Assembly: GCF_048128805.1 (NCBI RefSeq)
Contig: NC_136010.1
Span: 28,569,980-28,633,979 of the forward strand
Origin: Centroberyx gerrardi
Taxonomy: Eukaryota > Chordata > Actinopteri > Beryciformes > Berycidae
Reading direction: 5' to 3'
DNA length: 64,000 nucleotides
In this document: positions 45,261 to 57,800 of the stretch, in pieces
Layout: each line of letters begins with the position of its first letter
Numbering within the stretch: the first letter of the stretch is position 1
The notes under the pieces: model-generated
Databases searched by the model: none
The model's input: only the letters and a program-made list of their open reading frames with translations
Told to the model about the DNA's origin: nothing
Position numbers and translations under genes: made by a program

Positions 45261-46290
45261 TCATTCCAGACACACCAGCCCTGAAATAGCTTTCCTCTCT
45301 TCTCTTTAATTCCCCCTGCGCTCCATCTCTCCCTCTGTTTCCTCTCCTTTCTTAACATTCGCCACTATGCCTTCGCGCTGAAATTGGATCCTCGTGTGGC
45401 TCTGCGATTAAATGGCATCGCGTCCAATATTTTCAGCATTGCGATGAAAATCCATATGTTGTAAGGTTAATTTGCGAGAGTGGAGTGTTTTAGGCCCCGT
45501 TTTCGACTAAAATCCCAATTGAATTTGTCTGTTTATTCAGTTATTGAATTCGATCTAGGCGCTTTTGTAGAACATTCAAATCACAACAGCAAGACCAAAT
45601 AATTGGCTGGAAAATGCAGTTTTCTCCCTTGGAGTTTGATCAAGACGGGAGAGTGGATTACAAAGTGAAAGAGGAATGTTACTTCTTATCTAGGGGATAA
45701 GTCGAGGGCAAAACAAAGATGGAAAGAATGTGCTTGAAAACAAGCCGTCAGAGCAGTGTGGCTGGACTAGGGGACTTAGTGACATTGCTTTGAGAGGATA
45801 TTGTGGCTATTAATATCTGTAAAGGGAACACAACACATCATGATTAGAAAACACTCACCGGTCTCCTCTTTAGTTGGTGTTGCTGACGACTAATCCAATC
45901 AAATCCATGTATGGACTCAGTCAGTATCTATCCATTACAAAATTAGGAAATTGACTTGTTCTTTTTTTAAATGGCAGTTGTCAATCAAAAGAGTAGGTTG
46001 CCTATCAATTACAGACACCACAACCTCAATCCCATACACAATGTATAGACATCCACTATCTGCAATCACAGAACCTGCAATTTGAATTAAGTGCAGTCCA
46101 CTCTTTATATAAGAAGACCCTGCAGTTTCTATCATTTCCTTTGAAGCCACGCATAAAAGGATGCCCAATTTTATAACTGACAGCACACAGGGACACGTGC
46201 TTCCAGTCCTATCAGTGTAAACCTCCGAGCTCCCTGCTGATGGTCTAAATCCAGCCCAGCAACTCACCACGGAGTGCCAAGGAGCACAGA
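45261..46290. other. Intergenic DNA between hspb7 and clcnk
   Basis: No ORF with family features, no clear repeat ends. The stretch at 45360-45640 is free of recognised repeats and could hold cis-regulatory sequence, but nothing in it can be named from sequence alone. Confidence 0.35.
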
Positions 46291-46295
46291 GGACC

Positions 46296-46322
46296 CCCCC
46301 TCCCCTCCCCTCCCCTCCCCCA
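46296..46322 (-). other. G-quadruplex motif
   Basis: CCCCCC-T-CCCC-T-CCCC-T-CCCC-T-CCCCC on the plus strand gives five G-runs of at least four with 1-nt loops on the minus strand, a very strong G4-forming pattern. Confidence 0.8.
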
Positions 46323-46324
46323 GG

Positions 46325-46600
46325 TCGCTATTGGCCTTTCATTAAAAAATTGGATTATCGACCAGCCAGTGTTGTCCACCTCTAAGATGGAGGTTCCTCC
46401 CTGTAGTTTTTATTATTACTAAAGTCAGTCATCTGAAAGAGCTGCTAACCCTAAAATAATCATTAGTCTGTGTGTCAGTGGAGAGTGTTAGTGTCCCTTG
46501 ATGGTCTAAATGTTGTTTCATTGGCTTTTCCACCCTGACAAGAATACAATTATACTATATACTGAATATTTGAATTTTTATTTTTGTTTTGGCATGATGA
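46325..46600 (+). repeat. Dispersed repeat family A, copy 5
   Basis: It contains ATTGGCCTTTCATTAAAAAATTGG, GTTGTCCACCTCTAAGATGG, TGTCCCTTGATGGTCTAAATG and CTTTTCCACCCTGACAAGAATAC. It is one of the more complete copies and links the blocks seen separately in other copies. Confidence 0.7.
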
Positions 46601-47552
46601 AACTGCATTTTGAGAGCATCTTGCTTCCTTAATGTGATGTATTTCCTGTCGAAACAGGATGTTGGGGCGGGACATAATGCACAGAGGGATCATTCAAAAG
46701 TGTAAACCAATGATGGGATATCAGTTAGGCAGAAAGGCAGTTTTATTTGATGGGAGGGGCAGAGGGGCGGGATTTAACGTCTATTTTGCTACTCTCTTTT
46801 GCTGATTGATATAACACACATGGCTTTGTTGAATACCCAATTCTGATTGGCCAATGAAGGCGTTCGGAGGTCTGTTATTTCAGAATAAAATCTGCTGTCT
46901 CATATAAGAGACTGCTTTTTCACCTCTGATCATATCACTCTACAGTCAAGAAGGCTGGTCCATTTTGTTGATTTCTAATCAAATGAACTAGCTACACCTT
47001 GTCGCAAAATTAAGTTAATCTTTGGTTACTGCAGACAAACACGCGGTTAACCAAGGTCAGAAACATGAAAAATGTTTGCAATATTACTATTTTATTTATT
47101 TATTTATATTTGAATACATTTATTTGGAGAACATGAAACTTTTGATTGCTGGTTAGAGGTTGAATAGCAATCTTACGGGATTTGTTTACCTTTCTGTGGT
47201 TACAGTTCTGCTACAAGCACACAGCCCACTGAATGCCCACTGTCATGAGAAGATACTCACAGTACTGGACACACTGTTTGATTGACAGGTGATCTCTGGG
47301 AAGCGCAGTGCAGAAACACCACAGCAATGAGCGCTTATGCACCAATCAAAAACACGAGAAACTCAATAAGGATTACCACTGTAAATAAATAAATGTAATT
47401 AAATGCTAATAATAATGTAAGGGAATTAGGGAGCAGGACAGGAATACATGAATTATAAGAACAGCAACAGAGAGGGAGGAACAAACATTAAAAGTGAATC
47501 TGATCAAGTTGTCGGTAATCACTGTTGTCTCACCAGTGACATTGAGTCACCC

Positions 47553-47587
<35 letters not shown>

Positions 47588-47840
47588 GGGGGGGGGGGGG
47601 TTCGTCTCAGCTGCTGTGTGTTACATAATGTTGCCAGACAGAGGGGCAAATCCCACCGTGATAGGGCTGAGGCTGAGTTGGAAGGTCAAAACACTCCCTG
47701 TCTCAACTTTTTTTTAAGTAGATTCATGTTTGCAGCTTGCTTTTAATGTAAATATGTTTTTATAGGAATTGATGAGTGGTCCACCACCAATATTGCAAGC
47801 TGAAGACACCTCCATTCACTGACCTTCATATGGAAATCCT
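46601..47840. other. Intergenic DNA with GT/G tract
   Basis: Mostly AT-rich. A (GT)n run followed by 16 G lies at 47555-47600. No exon or transposon end was recognised. Confidence 0.4.
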
Positions 47841-47844
47841 CCTG

Positions 47845-48420
47845 TAAAAAGTGGTACTTCTCCACCCCCAAAAAAATATTTTGGTCTATTTTGAAAGGTT
47901 TATGCATTTCAATTGTATGACAAATTAGCTAAATTGTTATAACTTTGTGATAGATGGTCCAATCATCATGAAACTTAGACAACATGTTCAAATATAATGA
48001 ATGAACATGTGTGCAAAGCCATTCAAATATTTACAAATAGGGGGCGCCACAAAGGCCAGAAAACTGTATCTCCTAATCTAATAGGTGAAATTGCACGAAA
48101 TTCGCTACACATGCTCTAGGATCATGTCCTAGTCAAAATCTGAAGTTTGGTGTCATTAGTGAAAGTGGGCGTGGCCTATGACATTTTGGCTTATAACTCA
48201 AACAGAATTTCACCAATCGCTATGAAACTTGGCAATCATGTTCCAACCTTTATGTGGAACATGCACACCAATTTCCATACAGATCCGACCAGATTTTGCC
48301 CAACAGCAGCATTTTGAGTGTACAGCTAAACACATAAAGCAAATACGAAGTTGCATATTGACACCTTTTAACTTGCTGTTAGCTGATAGCTTGGGGCCTG
48401 ATGGCTCAATAGCCTAATAT
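47845..48420. repeat. Probable interspersed repeat (TTATAACT / ATGAAACTT blocks)
   Basis: Two diverged copies of a block (TTATAACTTTGTGATAGATGGTCCAATCATCATGAAACTTAGAC near 47938 and TTATAACTCAAACAGAATTTCACCAATCGCTATGAAACTTGGC near 48191) are spaced ~250 bp. GGGGGCGCCACAAAGGCC separates them. Such modules are typical of a decayed fish transposon, but I cannot name the family. Confidence 0.45.
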
Positions 48421-49079
48421 GACAAAACTGACAGTAATCTTAATGCAAACTTCCACGTTTCAGCTCTGGCTGACTTAATGGGGCCTTCGAGGATTGGGGA
48501 ATTTCGGGGATATACCCTAGTTTCATTCTGTGTCAATTTTCGTGGATTGACTGCTCCTGAACTATGGAGGTGCAAACATTATGCTGAGGACAGGTTTCAC
48601 TAACATGGATAAACCTTAGTCCTAGGCATTGGGGAGCTGCATGGAAAAAAAATCCTTTACTTTCTTTGGACTTACGACATGCATATAAAATCCCTAAGAT
48701 TCCCTATATACTGTATATTGGTTAATGAATTACTAAAAATTATAATACAATTATAAGGGTACAAAATCAAAACAAATAGCACTCAGAGAGACGCTGCACT
48801 CGCACTGCTTGCATGTAATGTATTTTAAAGGTTATGAGGGAAGGTGTCACACATGGCAATCATGTTTTACAAGGTGGAAAGGGATTATAGTGCAAGTCGT
48901 GAATGGTTTTGTACTGTAAGTCTAGCCCAAGGGACGCTAGATGGTGCTAAAGATAATGCTAGCTTGCTGAAGCTAATGCTAAAGCTAATGCTAGCTCGCT
49001 GATGACATTGATTCTAAGCTGCTGCATGCACAGTTTATGTAGCCCTTCAGAATAAAACTCCTTCAGCAATATACCAAAA

Positions 49080-49640
49080 CCTGTGAGCAGTTGGGCTAAT
49101 GTGATTACTTTTTTCATCAATGAGTAGTGTAAGGGATTACAATTTCAAATCCAGTAATTACATTACAATTACTAATCCCAGTAACAGTTCGTTACTGTGT
49201 TACTTCAACCTTAACCCCCCCTTCAACGTTTTCTTTTATCTATTTTGAAATTTTCAACGTTTTTTTTTCCAAATCCCTGCTTGTTTCTTTTGTCATAGGC
49301 ATCTTAAGGACATGCACGGGCAGGTTTACATCGGCTATTAGCTAAAAAAGCAAAACAAAAGATGGACGGTGAGAGTGAGACTTTCAGCAGCTGGAAGTTT
49401 TCCCATTACTTTGAATTGATCTCAGTCAAGGATGCAAAGGACATTATTGTTCATTGTAAACTTTGTGTGGCAACAAAATGCTTTCCACAGCAAAAAAACA
49501 CAACACCCAATTTATCAAAGCATCTAATAAACAACACAGCAATGTGAAACTAAGGGAAAAACAAGGAGCTTCTACTGCCAACAAAACAAAAGGTAATGTA
49601 ACGAATAATATAACAAATTTTTGCTCCTGTTGAGTAATTA
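49080..49640 (+). mobile_element. hAT transposase remnant with BED zinc finger
   Basis: The ORF 49362-49547 encodes SSWKFSHYFELISV, then C-x2-C, and LSKHL near its end, the layout of the BED-type zinc finger at the N-terminus of hAT transposases. It stops after 61 residues. The upstream AATTACATTACAATTACT..GTAACAG..GTTACTGTGTTAC resembles hAT subterminal DNA. The catalytic domain is absent. Confidence 0.6.
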
Positions 49641-50432
49641 GTAAAGTAGTAGTAGTATAATGATACTACTACTACTAGTTATGCAATTACTACTACTACT
49701 ATCAATACATTTACACATATTACAAGAGTAAATTTAGAAATTTAGTACAAAACAGAGCAACACATGCTTTACCTACTTGCTGCCAATTGATGAAGACTTT
49801 TTGTGTTGCAACCATTAATTCAAGTAAATCTCACAGTTTGTTTGAAGAAGCCATAAGATTATTGAAAATGGCAAATGAATATAATGATAAAGTACAACTC
49901 ATGAAATTATATTATTGCTTATTCTCAGTATACTGAAATTTTGTTCAGAGAAGATAGTTTTCTCATATAGAATCCATTGAATAAAACCAGAGGACATTTG
50001 ACTACAGTAACTTTCTTCTCTCAGATAAAGCTTATTTACTTGCTACATTCGTCTTCAGTTTTGGGCTTGGAAACTCATTCTACATTCAGTGCATTCATGA
50101 TTTGCTCTGTTTACTTGAAGAGAAATTTCTCAGGTCCTCTGCACACAATGATGATTGTTTATGAGAGTGAAGTAAAGTAACCTGCTCTCTAGGTTTCTAT
50201 TCATTTCGTTGTGCTGTTTCCATGGAAACAAGTTTTTATATTGAGAAAACCAGAAGATGTGTGCGTGGGTACGTGCATATGTGTGTGTGTGAGAGTGTGT
50301 GTGTGTGTGTGTGTGGTTGACACTCATAGCAGCCAGATTTAAAACCTAAAATAACACAAGTGCTAATTGAAAGCCTAAAGGGGGAGGTGTAACTGAGTGT
50401 GGAATGAGGAAAATAAACATTAACTAACTCTT

Positions 50433-50470
<38 letters not shown>

Positions 50471-51845
50471 GCTCATGTATTAGAACAATGATTACCTTCA
50501 CCTTGAGGAGGTTACCATTATAATATATCCTGATTTTCAAAGCTGGAAACCAGAAACTACACCTTCATTTTTCTACAAAGTGCTCTACTTTCACGGTATT
50601 CATGAGTGTTGTTTCATGTTGAATGTCCTTTGGTGGCTCTGAGGGGCTTTTCAAGGCTTTTGACGGCCTTTGAAGTGAATCAGTGACCTACGGAAGGTCA
50701 CAGCAATGACATCTATTCATGTCCATAGACTCAACATTCTGATCACACTGTACACTGCCCCCATGGTAATAATGGAGAAGGATAGATAATGATAAGACTT
50801 AATTCACAACCTCTTTTCTACAAACTGTATAATTACTCCATGATTTCATAATTATTTTAGAATTGTGTAATTACACACTAACAAATTCTAAGTTGCTTTA
50901 AACACAGAGAGAAAGAGACTGGACGCTGGCTTTCTTTTTTTTTTTAAGGGAAAAATCACTCAAAGCACAACACTGTTAAAAAACAACTAACAGTATCTAA
51001 AACACCAGGTTTTGGTGTCAGTGCCTCAGAGTCAAAGAGGAAGGGTTTATTTCTAGAGCTGCTGTTTTGCAGAGACATTCAACAATCCATCGTAGAAGAG
51101 GCAGAGAGACCAACAGTAGCCTCATTAAACCAGAATTGCAATGCAGCCACAAGACATGCCACGATCCCAGACACTGAAAGGCATTCTGGGAAACGTAGGA
51201 AGTCACAAACTGAAGTAGAAGTAGATGAGGCAGGTTGAGGGAAAGTGGGTATGCCAAAAAAGTTAATTACAGGGAAAAAAGGCCACAGAAGAACATGTGA
51301 TTTCTTCTATTTTTCTCCACTATAGTTGGATTGCTAGGTTGATAATGTCACCAACAATTTATTAAAATGTTGAGTAGCATGAAAACTGTTCTCTCACATG
51401 GATCCATATCTGCAGTAAAGGCAGATGAAGGGCATTTAATGTTCCTTCAAAGAGTTAACATGACCTCCCCTCCCAACCATCACCGGTCCATAACTTCCAT
51501 GCTAATTCCTTTTTAGAGGTCAGTTCTGCTACCAACCCACCTACACACACTCACACACACACATGCAACCATACAGAGAGATCTGACACGCTCCGCAAGC
51601 AACTGGTAGGTAAGTCTACCTGCCCTATTTATAATGGTTACAGCAACAACTGCTGTATTATAGAATTAATAATAGCCTACTTGTATTATCAAGTTAATCA
51701 TCATTCTGAATTAAAGAGATATAGTTTAGTAATGCACAGTGATCTATGATGAATTGACAAACAGGCTTTTTCGTTGGCTATTTTCTTCACATACAATGTT
51801 TGAGACTTTATTAATCACACGGTAACACAAACATTTCAAGGCAAA
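49641..51845. other. Intergenic DNA upstream of clcnk
   Basis: AT-rich with (GT)n runs at 50278-50314 and 50434-50467 and a (CA)n-type run at 51540-51564. No coding exon is recognised. The clcnk promoter and any 5' non-coding exon should lie in its last few hundred bases; the sequence around 51560-51845 has no CpG island. Confidence 0.4.
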
Positions 51846-54800
51846 ATGAAGAGTCTGGACGAGGTTCCTGGGAGCGAAACCATTGGTGTGAAGAACCGGG
51901 AGCAAGAAAATCAATGGGAGACATCCCATAATGAGAGCCCTCTCCTTGATGATCCATGGAAACCATGCCAACGGTCCCGTGCATTTGTCAAAGGTCAGGC
52001 TGAAGTGGAAAATCATTAGAATCTGATCGATACTGAGCCGATCGATACAAGACTAGTTATTTTGGAGGCGATCTTCATCACTATTATATCTTCGAGTATT
52101 TGAGTTTTATTTTTCCTTAATGGGGAGTGCCATTCAATTGAAGAAATCATAGATTATGCTTGTCGTCTAGGACAGCCTGATCAATATGCACAAAGCTGAA
52201 GCGAGACACCCACTAAGACTTTAATCGGTAATGCTGTCAAAATCTGTACTTTTACTTAAACACTGACTGGGAGTCAGATTTTGAATGATTCACTCAAGAC
52301 CGAATACTTGTTTAAGTTCCCTAACCCTAACCCTACTGTAACCCTATCACAGTATGATGTACTACTGTTATTTTGCACACATGCGATAATTCATATATCT
52401 CATACTTTTCATTGTTATATTTAGAATTAATAGGACATTTTACTGTTGTAATCGCTGGTTGTGGTATGTTTAAATACCCCCCATTTACTTATCCTATTGT
52501 TATTTGCTGAATCGTATTACTATTTTGCTTCTGCCACCACCCACTTTCCAAAGGGCGATCATTAAAGTTATTTTCTGCCATAAGTTACTTTAAGGGTCTG
52601 GAGTACAACTGATCCGTAAGGAAGAGTGACCCATGCTTTTCTGTCTGCAGAGTGTCTGCTGAAGCTGAGGTGTGTTTTGGGAGCAGTGTGTGGGATGGAG
52701 TGGTACGGCTACGCTGCTCTAGGCATCCTGACCGCCATCCTCAGCTTCTTCATGGACCTGAGTGTAACAAAGCTGCTGAGAGGTAAACACACACACACAC
52801 ACACACACACATGCTCACACACACACATTTACACAATACAAAAAGAGTGAGCGAAGGACACAGACGATTAATGATTCTCTCTCGCTCCACTTGTAGCTCA
52901 CCAATGGCTCTACATGAGGCTGGAGGGCAACTGTCTGCTGCAGTTCCTCTGCTGGACTCTTTACCCAGCCTCCCTTTGTGCTCTCGCATCGTCTTTCTCC
53001 CACAATGTCTGTCCATTCTCCACAGGTCAGTGGGGAGCCGGCATCAAACCGGCCTTTCAGAGAATTTCATAGAACATCACCAATCTGCCCAGCAACAGTA
53101 ATATATCATGCCAATTTTGAATTTTAGGTATACAAATATTTCTCAGAGGTATAGCTGCCGTTTCGACAGAAATAATGTTAATGATTGAGTTAAACCTCAG
53201 AGCGCAAGTTAGGTAATTGGTAAGCATGAAGGTAAAGAGGGAGCTCTGGTCAAAATCGAAATAAAAAATATAAATGGCATTGACTTTTTTCATTCATTCA
53301 TGACCATGGCATTCATGGTGGTGGAAGGTCAGCAGGCTAGCTAGCTATAGGCTAGTATGACTAGCTTGAACCATAGACTGTAAAACATGGACTGTTTGAA
53401 CATGGAAGGTCAGCTAGGCTAACTAGCTAACATAGATAACATGACAAGATGACAAAGTTATGCTATTTGTAAAATATACAAGAGAAGGCTTAAAGCAATA
53501 TTCCACTTAGTTTTAACATGGGGATTATTCGGCTCTTGACTGCCATGAAAACCAGAATATAAACTAATCACCGAGATCAGATGCAGCTGGACGAGTTTGT
53601 AGTGTTCAGATTTTTACTTCCCATTCATTTGAATGAGGCCACAAAGTAGACTGAAAACTGACATTTAACACGTTGGTGAACAAATTCAACAACAGATCCT
53701 GCTTTTAAGACAATAAAGCAATCTTTGGTCTTTCGTCATTTTGCATTTCTGTTCTTGCTTTACACTAAAATTAGTATTTAAAAATAAAAGTAGATCCGAT
53801 CTCCCAAACAGGAACTATCTCTCCCAAATGGTATTCCTCTGCTATGTTCTCTTCTATTAATAGAAATGCTATTTGGCAAAATTATGTTCTAAAATGTTGG
53901 ACCCACAGTCAATTGAAAATCACAGCAGCAGGATCTGTTGTTGAATCTGTTCACCAACGTGTTAAATGTCAGTTTTCAGTCTGTTTTTGTGGCCTCATTC
54001 AAGTGAATGGGAAGTAAAAATCTGAACGCTACAAACTCGTCCAGCTGCATCCGATCTTGGTGATTAGTTTATATTGGAATATTGCTTTAAGTACAATAAA
54101 AGTACTTATACAATGTGGAAGGACATTAAAGGATATCATTGGACAACAACTTTCTCAGGACAAGAACATGGTGGAGGTCAGTACTGTTTGTAGCTGCTGT
54201 AGAAAACAAAAGTTATAGTTGGTTGTTGTCTTTCCCTGGTATATTAGGCTTCCTCACATTAGATTTACCATTGTGCCATATACACAGCAGTCTCAAATGT
54301 TGCTTCCTATGATTTAATCTATAATCGACTTTGGCTCCGCCCTTTGAGGTTGAACTCAACCACTGAAATGATGTCTGGCTCTAAAGCAGCTCTGCCTCTG
54401 AGAAATGTTTGTAGAATTAAAACTCCAACCTGCAAACAGATTTAAGAGGTTTTCCTCCTTCAGTCCCACATAAATATTTGTAGAAGATGAAAAACAGAGA
54501 AAGATATTTTGATTTTTCCTCAGGATCTTGTGGAAAAATTCTTCCCTATCCAAAGTTCATGGCATATAGAAAAAGTCAAGTGTGATATTATCTTTCAGAG
54601 TGGCATTTAAAGTGAGAGCTAGCTGGTATGAGAAAGTCAAATGTGATCTTATCAGTCTCAAAAAAAAAAAAAAGCCTTACGGTGAGTATGGAATATGTCA
54701 AACAATTTGTTTTGATTGGCAATTTATGACCTTTGTTTTAGAAAAGCACAATACAAATATTTAGTGTTATTAATGCAATCATATGTGTCCGGCCTATACC

Positions 54801-57800
54801 TTAAAGTCACCTCTCTCATGATTATTTTTCTGTTTTCCTGTTCAGGGGCAGAGAAGCACTGGCTACACTTGAAATCTGATTGGCCGCCTTAGATGCCACC
54901 CCAAATTTTCTTGCCTGTCATTGGCTGTTCAACTCTAACTAAACACTGGCTAAAATTGAAAATGTGTTTGTTTTATGTTACCAGTTTGCCCAAAGAAGCA
55001 TCTTCAAGTTTAAAAGTTGGTGTCCATTGCCTCAAGTAGATTTATTTTTTATTTGTGATGACCTGAGATAGAGGAATTCGAAGATTTTTTCAAATGATTG
55101 CTCTGTGAGTTATTTTTAACACAGTGCGGCTTTAAGGTAGTCATTTTTGATATTTTGTCAAAATTCTTAATGTTCAAAGAAAGTTGGAACATATTAAACA
55201 TCACCAGACTGGATTATCTAACTATGAGGTCTTTGCATTCTTTGAATTTACTTTACTCACTTAGCTTTAACAATCATAAGATATAGGCCCTAACTGCATT
55301 ATGGTTCACTTTTAACGTTCAATCTCTGTTTTGCGCTGATGGTCCTTGGATCCCCCACAGAGGTCCTGGCCACCCCCTTGCCCTCCCTCCCATCCCATCA
55401 GTGTTTTTCAGTTTCAACATCTCACCTTGTTTCGTTCTTCTTCAGGCTCTGGGGTACCAGAGGTGAGGACCATGCTTGCCGGTATTGAAATGCCTCACTA
55501 CCTGTCCCTTACCAACATGTTTGCCAAGTTCCTGGGCCTCATCTGTACGTTGGCTGCCGGCAGCACTGTTTTCCTGGGCAAAGTGGTACCAGACTTCATC
55601 TCTCAACATCTCTGTATACCTCCCTACCATACACAATTGGCAACTATGCTTTCAGATTATGTGTAGGCAATGTTGTTGTCTGTTTCTTTTCGAGTTTTCT
55701 ATGATTTTATCTCAATTCCAGGGTCCGTTTGTGCACCTCTCCACCATGGTGGGAACCTACCTGAGCCATCTCTGCGCTCTCATACAAGGCAACAAGGAGG
55801 TAAAAGCAGGGAAGAAGTAGAGGGTAAACCCACCTAACCTCAGTTTACCCACCTTTTTATTTGTAGAATAGAGTTTACCACCTTTTTAGTCTGACATACA
55901 TCTTAATGAGGCAAATTCATAGCATGCATCATTGTAAGTGGTGTCAAACTGATGTAATATAGGGTCTTTTAAGGAAATATTGGTGGTTGTTTGTTGGTGG
56001 TTGTTGAAGGCATGTCGGAAAATTTGCGCATGTTATTGAAATAACTCAATGATCATTTCCTGATAATTAAGCATAATAATTCATTAACCTTGTATTATTG
56101 TGTGACGTCCTTATGAAGCAGAGGTGGCAACTCACTCACTCACAGTCACATAACTTGGACTCGAGTCAGACTCAAGTCACAATTTTAACTGCTTGAGACT
56201 TGACTTGATGCATGAAGCGAAGACTTGAGACTTGACTTGTACCTTGACTTGAAAAGGTTTCTAAAGTCTTGACGTGAGAGGGACTTGAGATCTTGTGTTT
56301 GTGTAAATGACTTAGATTGAAAGTGATGAGATTTGTTCCAGCAGACGACTGAATTTAAATTCTTGAAACTGTTTATAGAAATCAAACTCATGATGTTCTT
56401 ACCAAGTTTTTATCCTAAAATCATATTGCATTGAAAAGTCCTAGATATTTAGTTTTCTTTAAGATATTAAATTGATACTATACTCTTGATTTGTTCTGAC
56501 TTGCGGTTCTACATTTAGACATGATATTAATGACATGGACTTCACTTGGTAATCTACATTTAGACTTGAGACTTGTGGCTCAAGACTTCAGACTGACTTG
56601 GGACTCAAGCAAAGTTGACTTGGTCACACCTCTGCTATGAAGTCTACAGCACATTTCAGTTGTTTTAGTCAGAAAAGCTGATGGTAGCCTAGAGATTACA
56701 CAGGCAGGCTTGAAAATGTGGGTGTAGAAAGTGAAAGAGTGACACTCTCCCCTGCCTCAAAAGCTACTGTGATAGTCCCCTTGAGCAAGGCACTGAACCC
56801 CCAACTGCACCAGTGGAGCTGCTCAGTGGCCACCAGTAGCAGACCGTGGTTGTACTGGGCAGCTCCCACTGTGAATGTGTGGAACAGTATGAATATGAAG
56901 CAGGGCATATCTCTGTTTTAGGAGAAAGCTGCTGGAGAAATGCTGGTCGTAGCTGCTGCAGTGGGGGTAGCCAGCTGCTTCGGAGCTCCAATCAGCGGTG
57001 AGAGAGCCCAGCCACAAACCAACAAACCACATCTAACATAGTGCTTCACCATTTCAGAATCCTGATTTCTATGTATCTGGTGACTCGATCTCACACTTGT
57101 GAAATTGAGCTTGCGCTGGCCCATTCTGGTTGATGCCTCTCTGTCTTCCATTTTCTTCCTCCAAGCTTCACATCTTCACTTCTTCCCTTTCATCCTCCCT
57201 CACACCTCCGAAACGACTCTTTCTCCCCCATCATGTTTATCCTTTTCCCTCACCCCCTCCTCCTTTGATCACCTCCTCTCTACATGACATTTTCCTCCCC
57301 CCTATGATTACCACTTTGAATATACACATGCTGGAATGATAGGTACACATATCAGAGGACCAATCCTTATACTATGCATAAATAAGCACAAAGGCATCAC
57401 ACAAACATGGGAAGGGCTCTTGTAAAGAGAATCGATATAACGATATAACTTATACGATAACGATATAATTAATGTCAAAATAAAACATAAAGAAAGGACG
57501 GCTGTTTTCCATAAGTTATGTATCTTTTTCCAGTAATTACACCCATTTGTGTGTACACAATCTGACAAGTCAGTGTTTTCCAGTTTACATGACATTAGAC
57601 AGTAGAAATCATCGTTTTTGACATTTGTCCCAAGAGTTCTGCTCCCTGTAATTGAGAATACCTAGGTCTAAGCAACTTCCCACCCCTCTATTTATTTCTA
57701 CCATTCCTTCATCCCCTCCTCCTCTCCTGTAGGTGTGTTGTTCAGCGTGGAGGTGATGTGTTCTCACTTTGCCCTGAGGGATTACTGCCCGTGTTTCTTC

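Noticed and set aside
52319..52345. Telomere repeat suggesting a chromosome fusion point
   Set aside because: Only three CCCTAA-like units, inside a clcnk intron within an ancient syntenic block.
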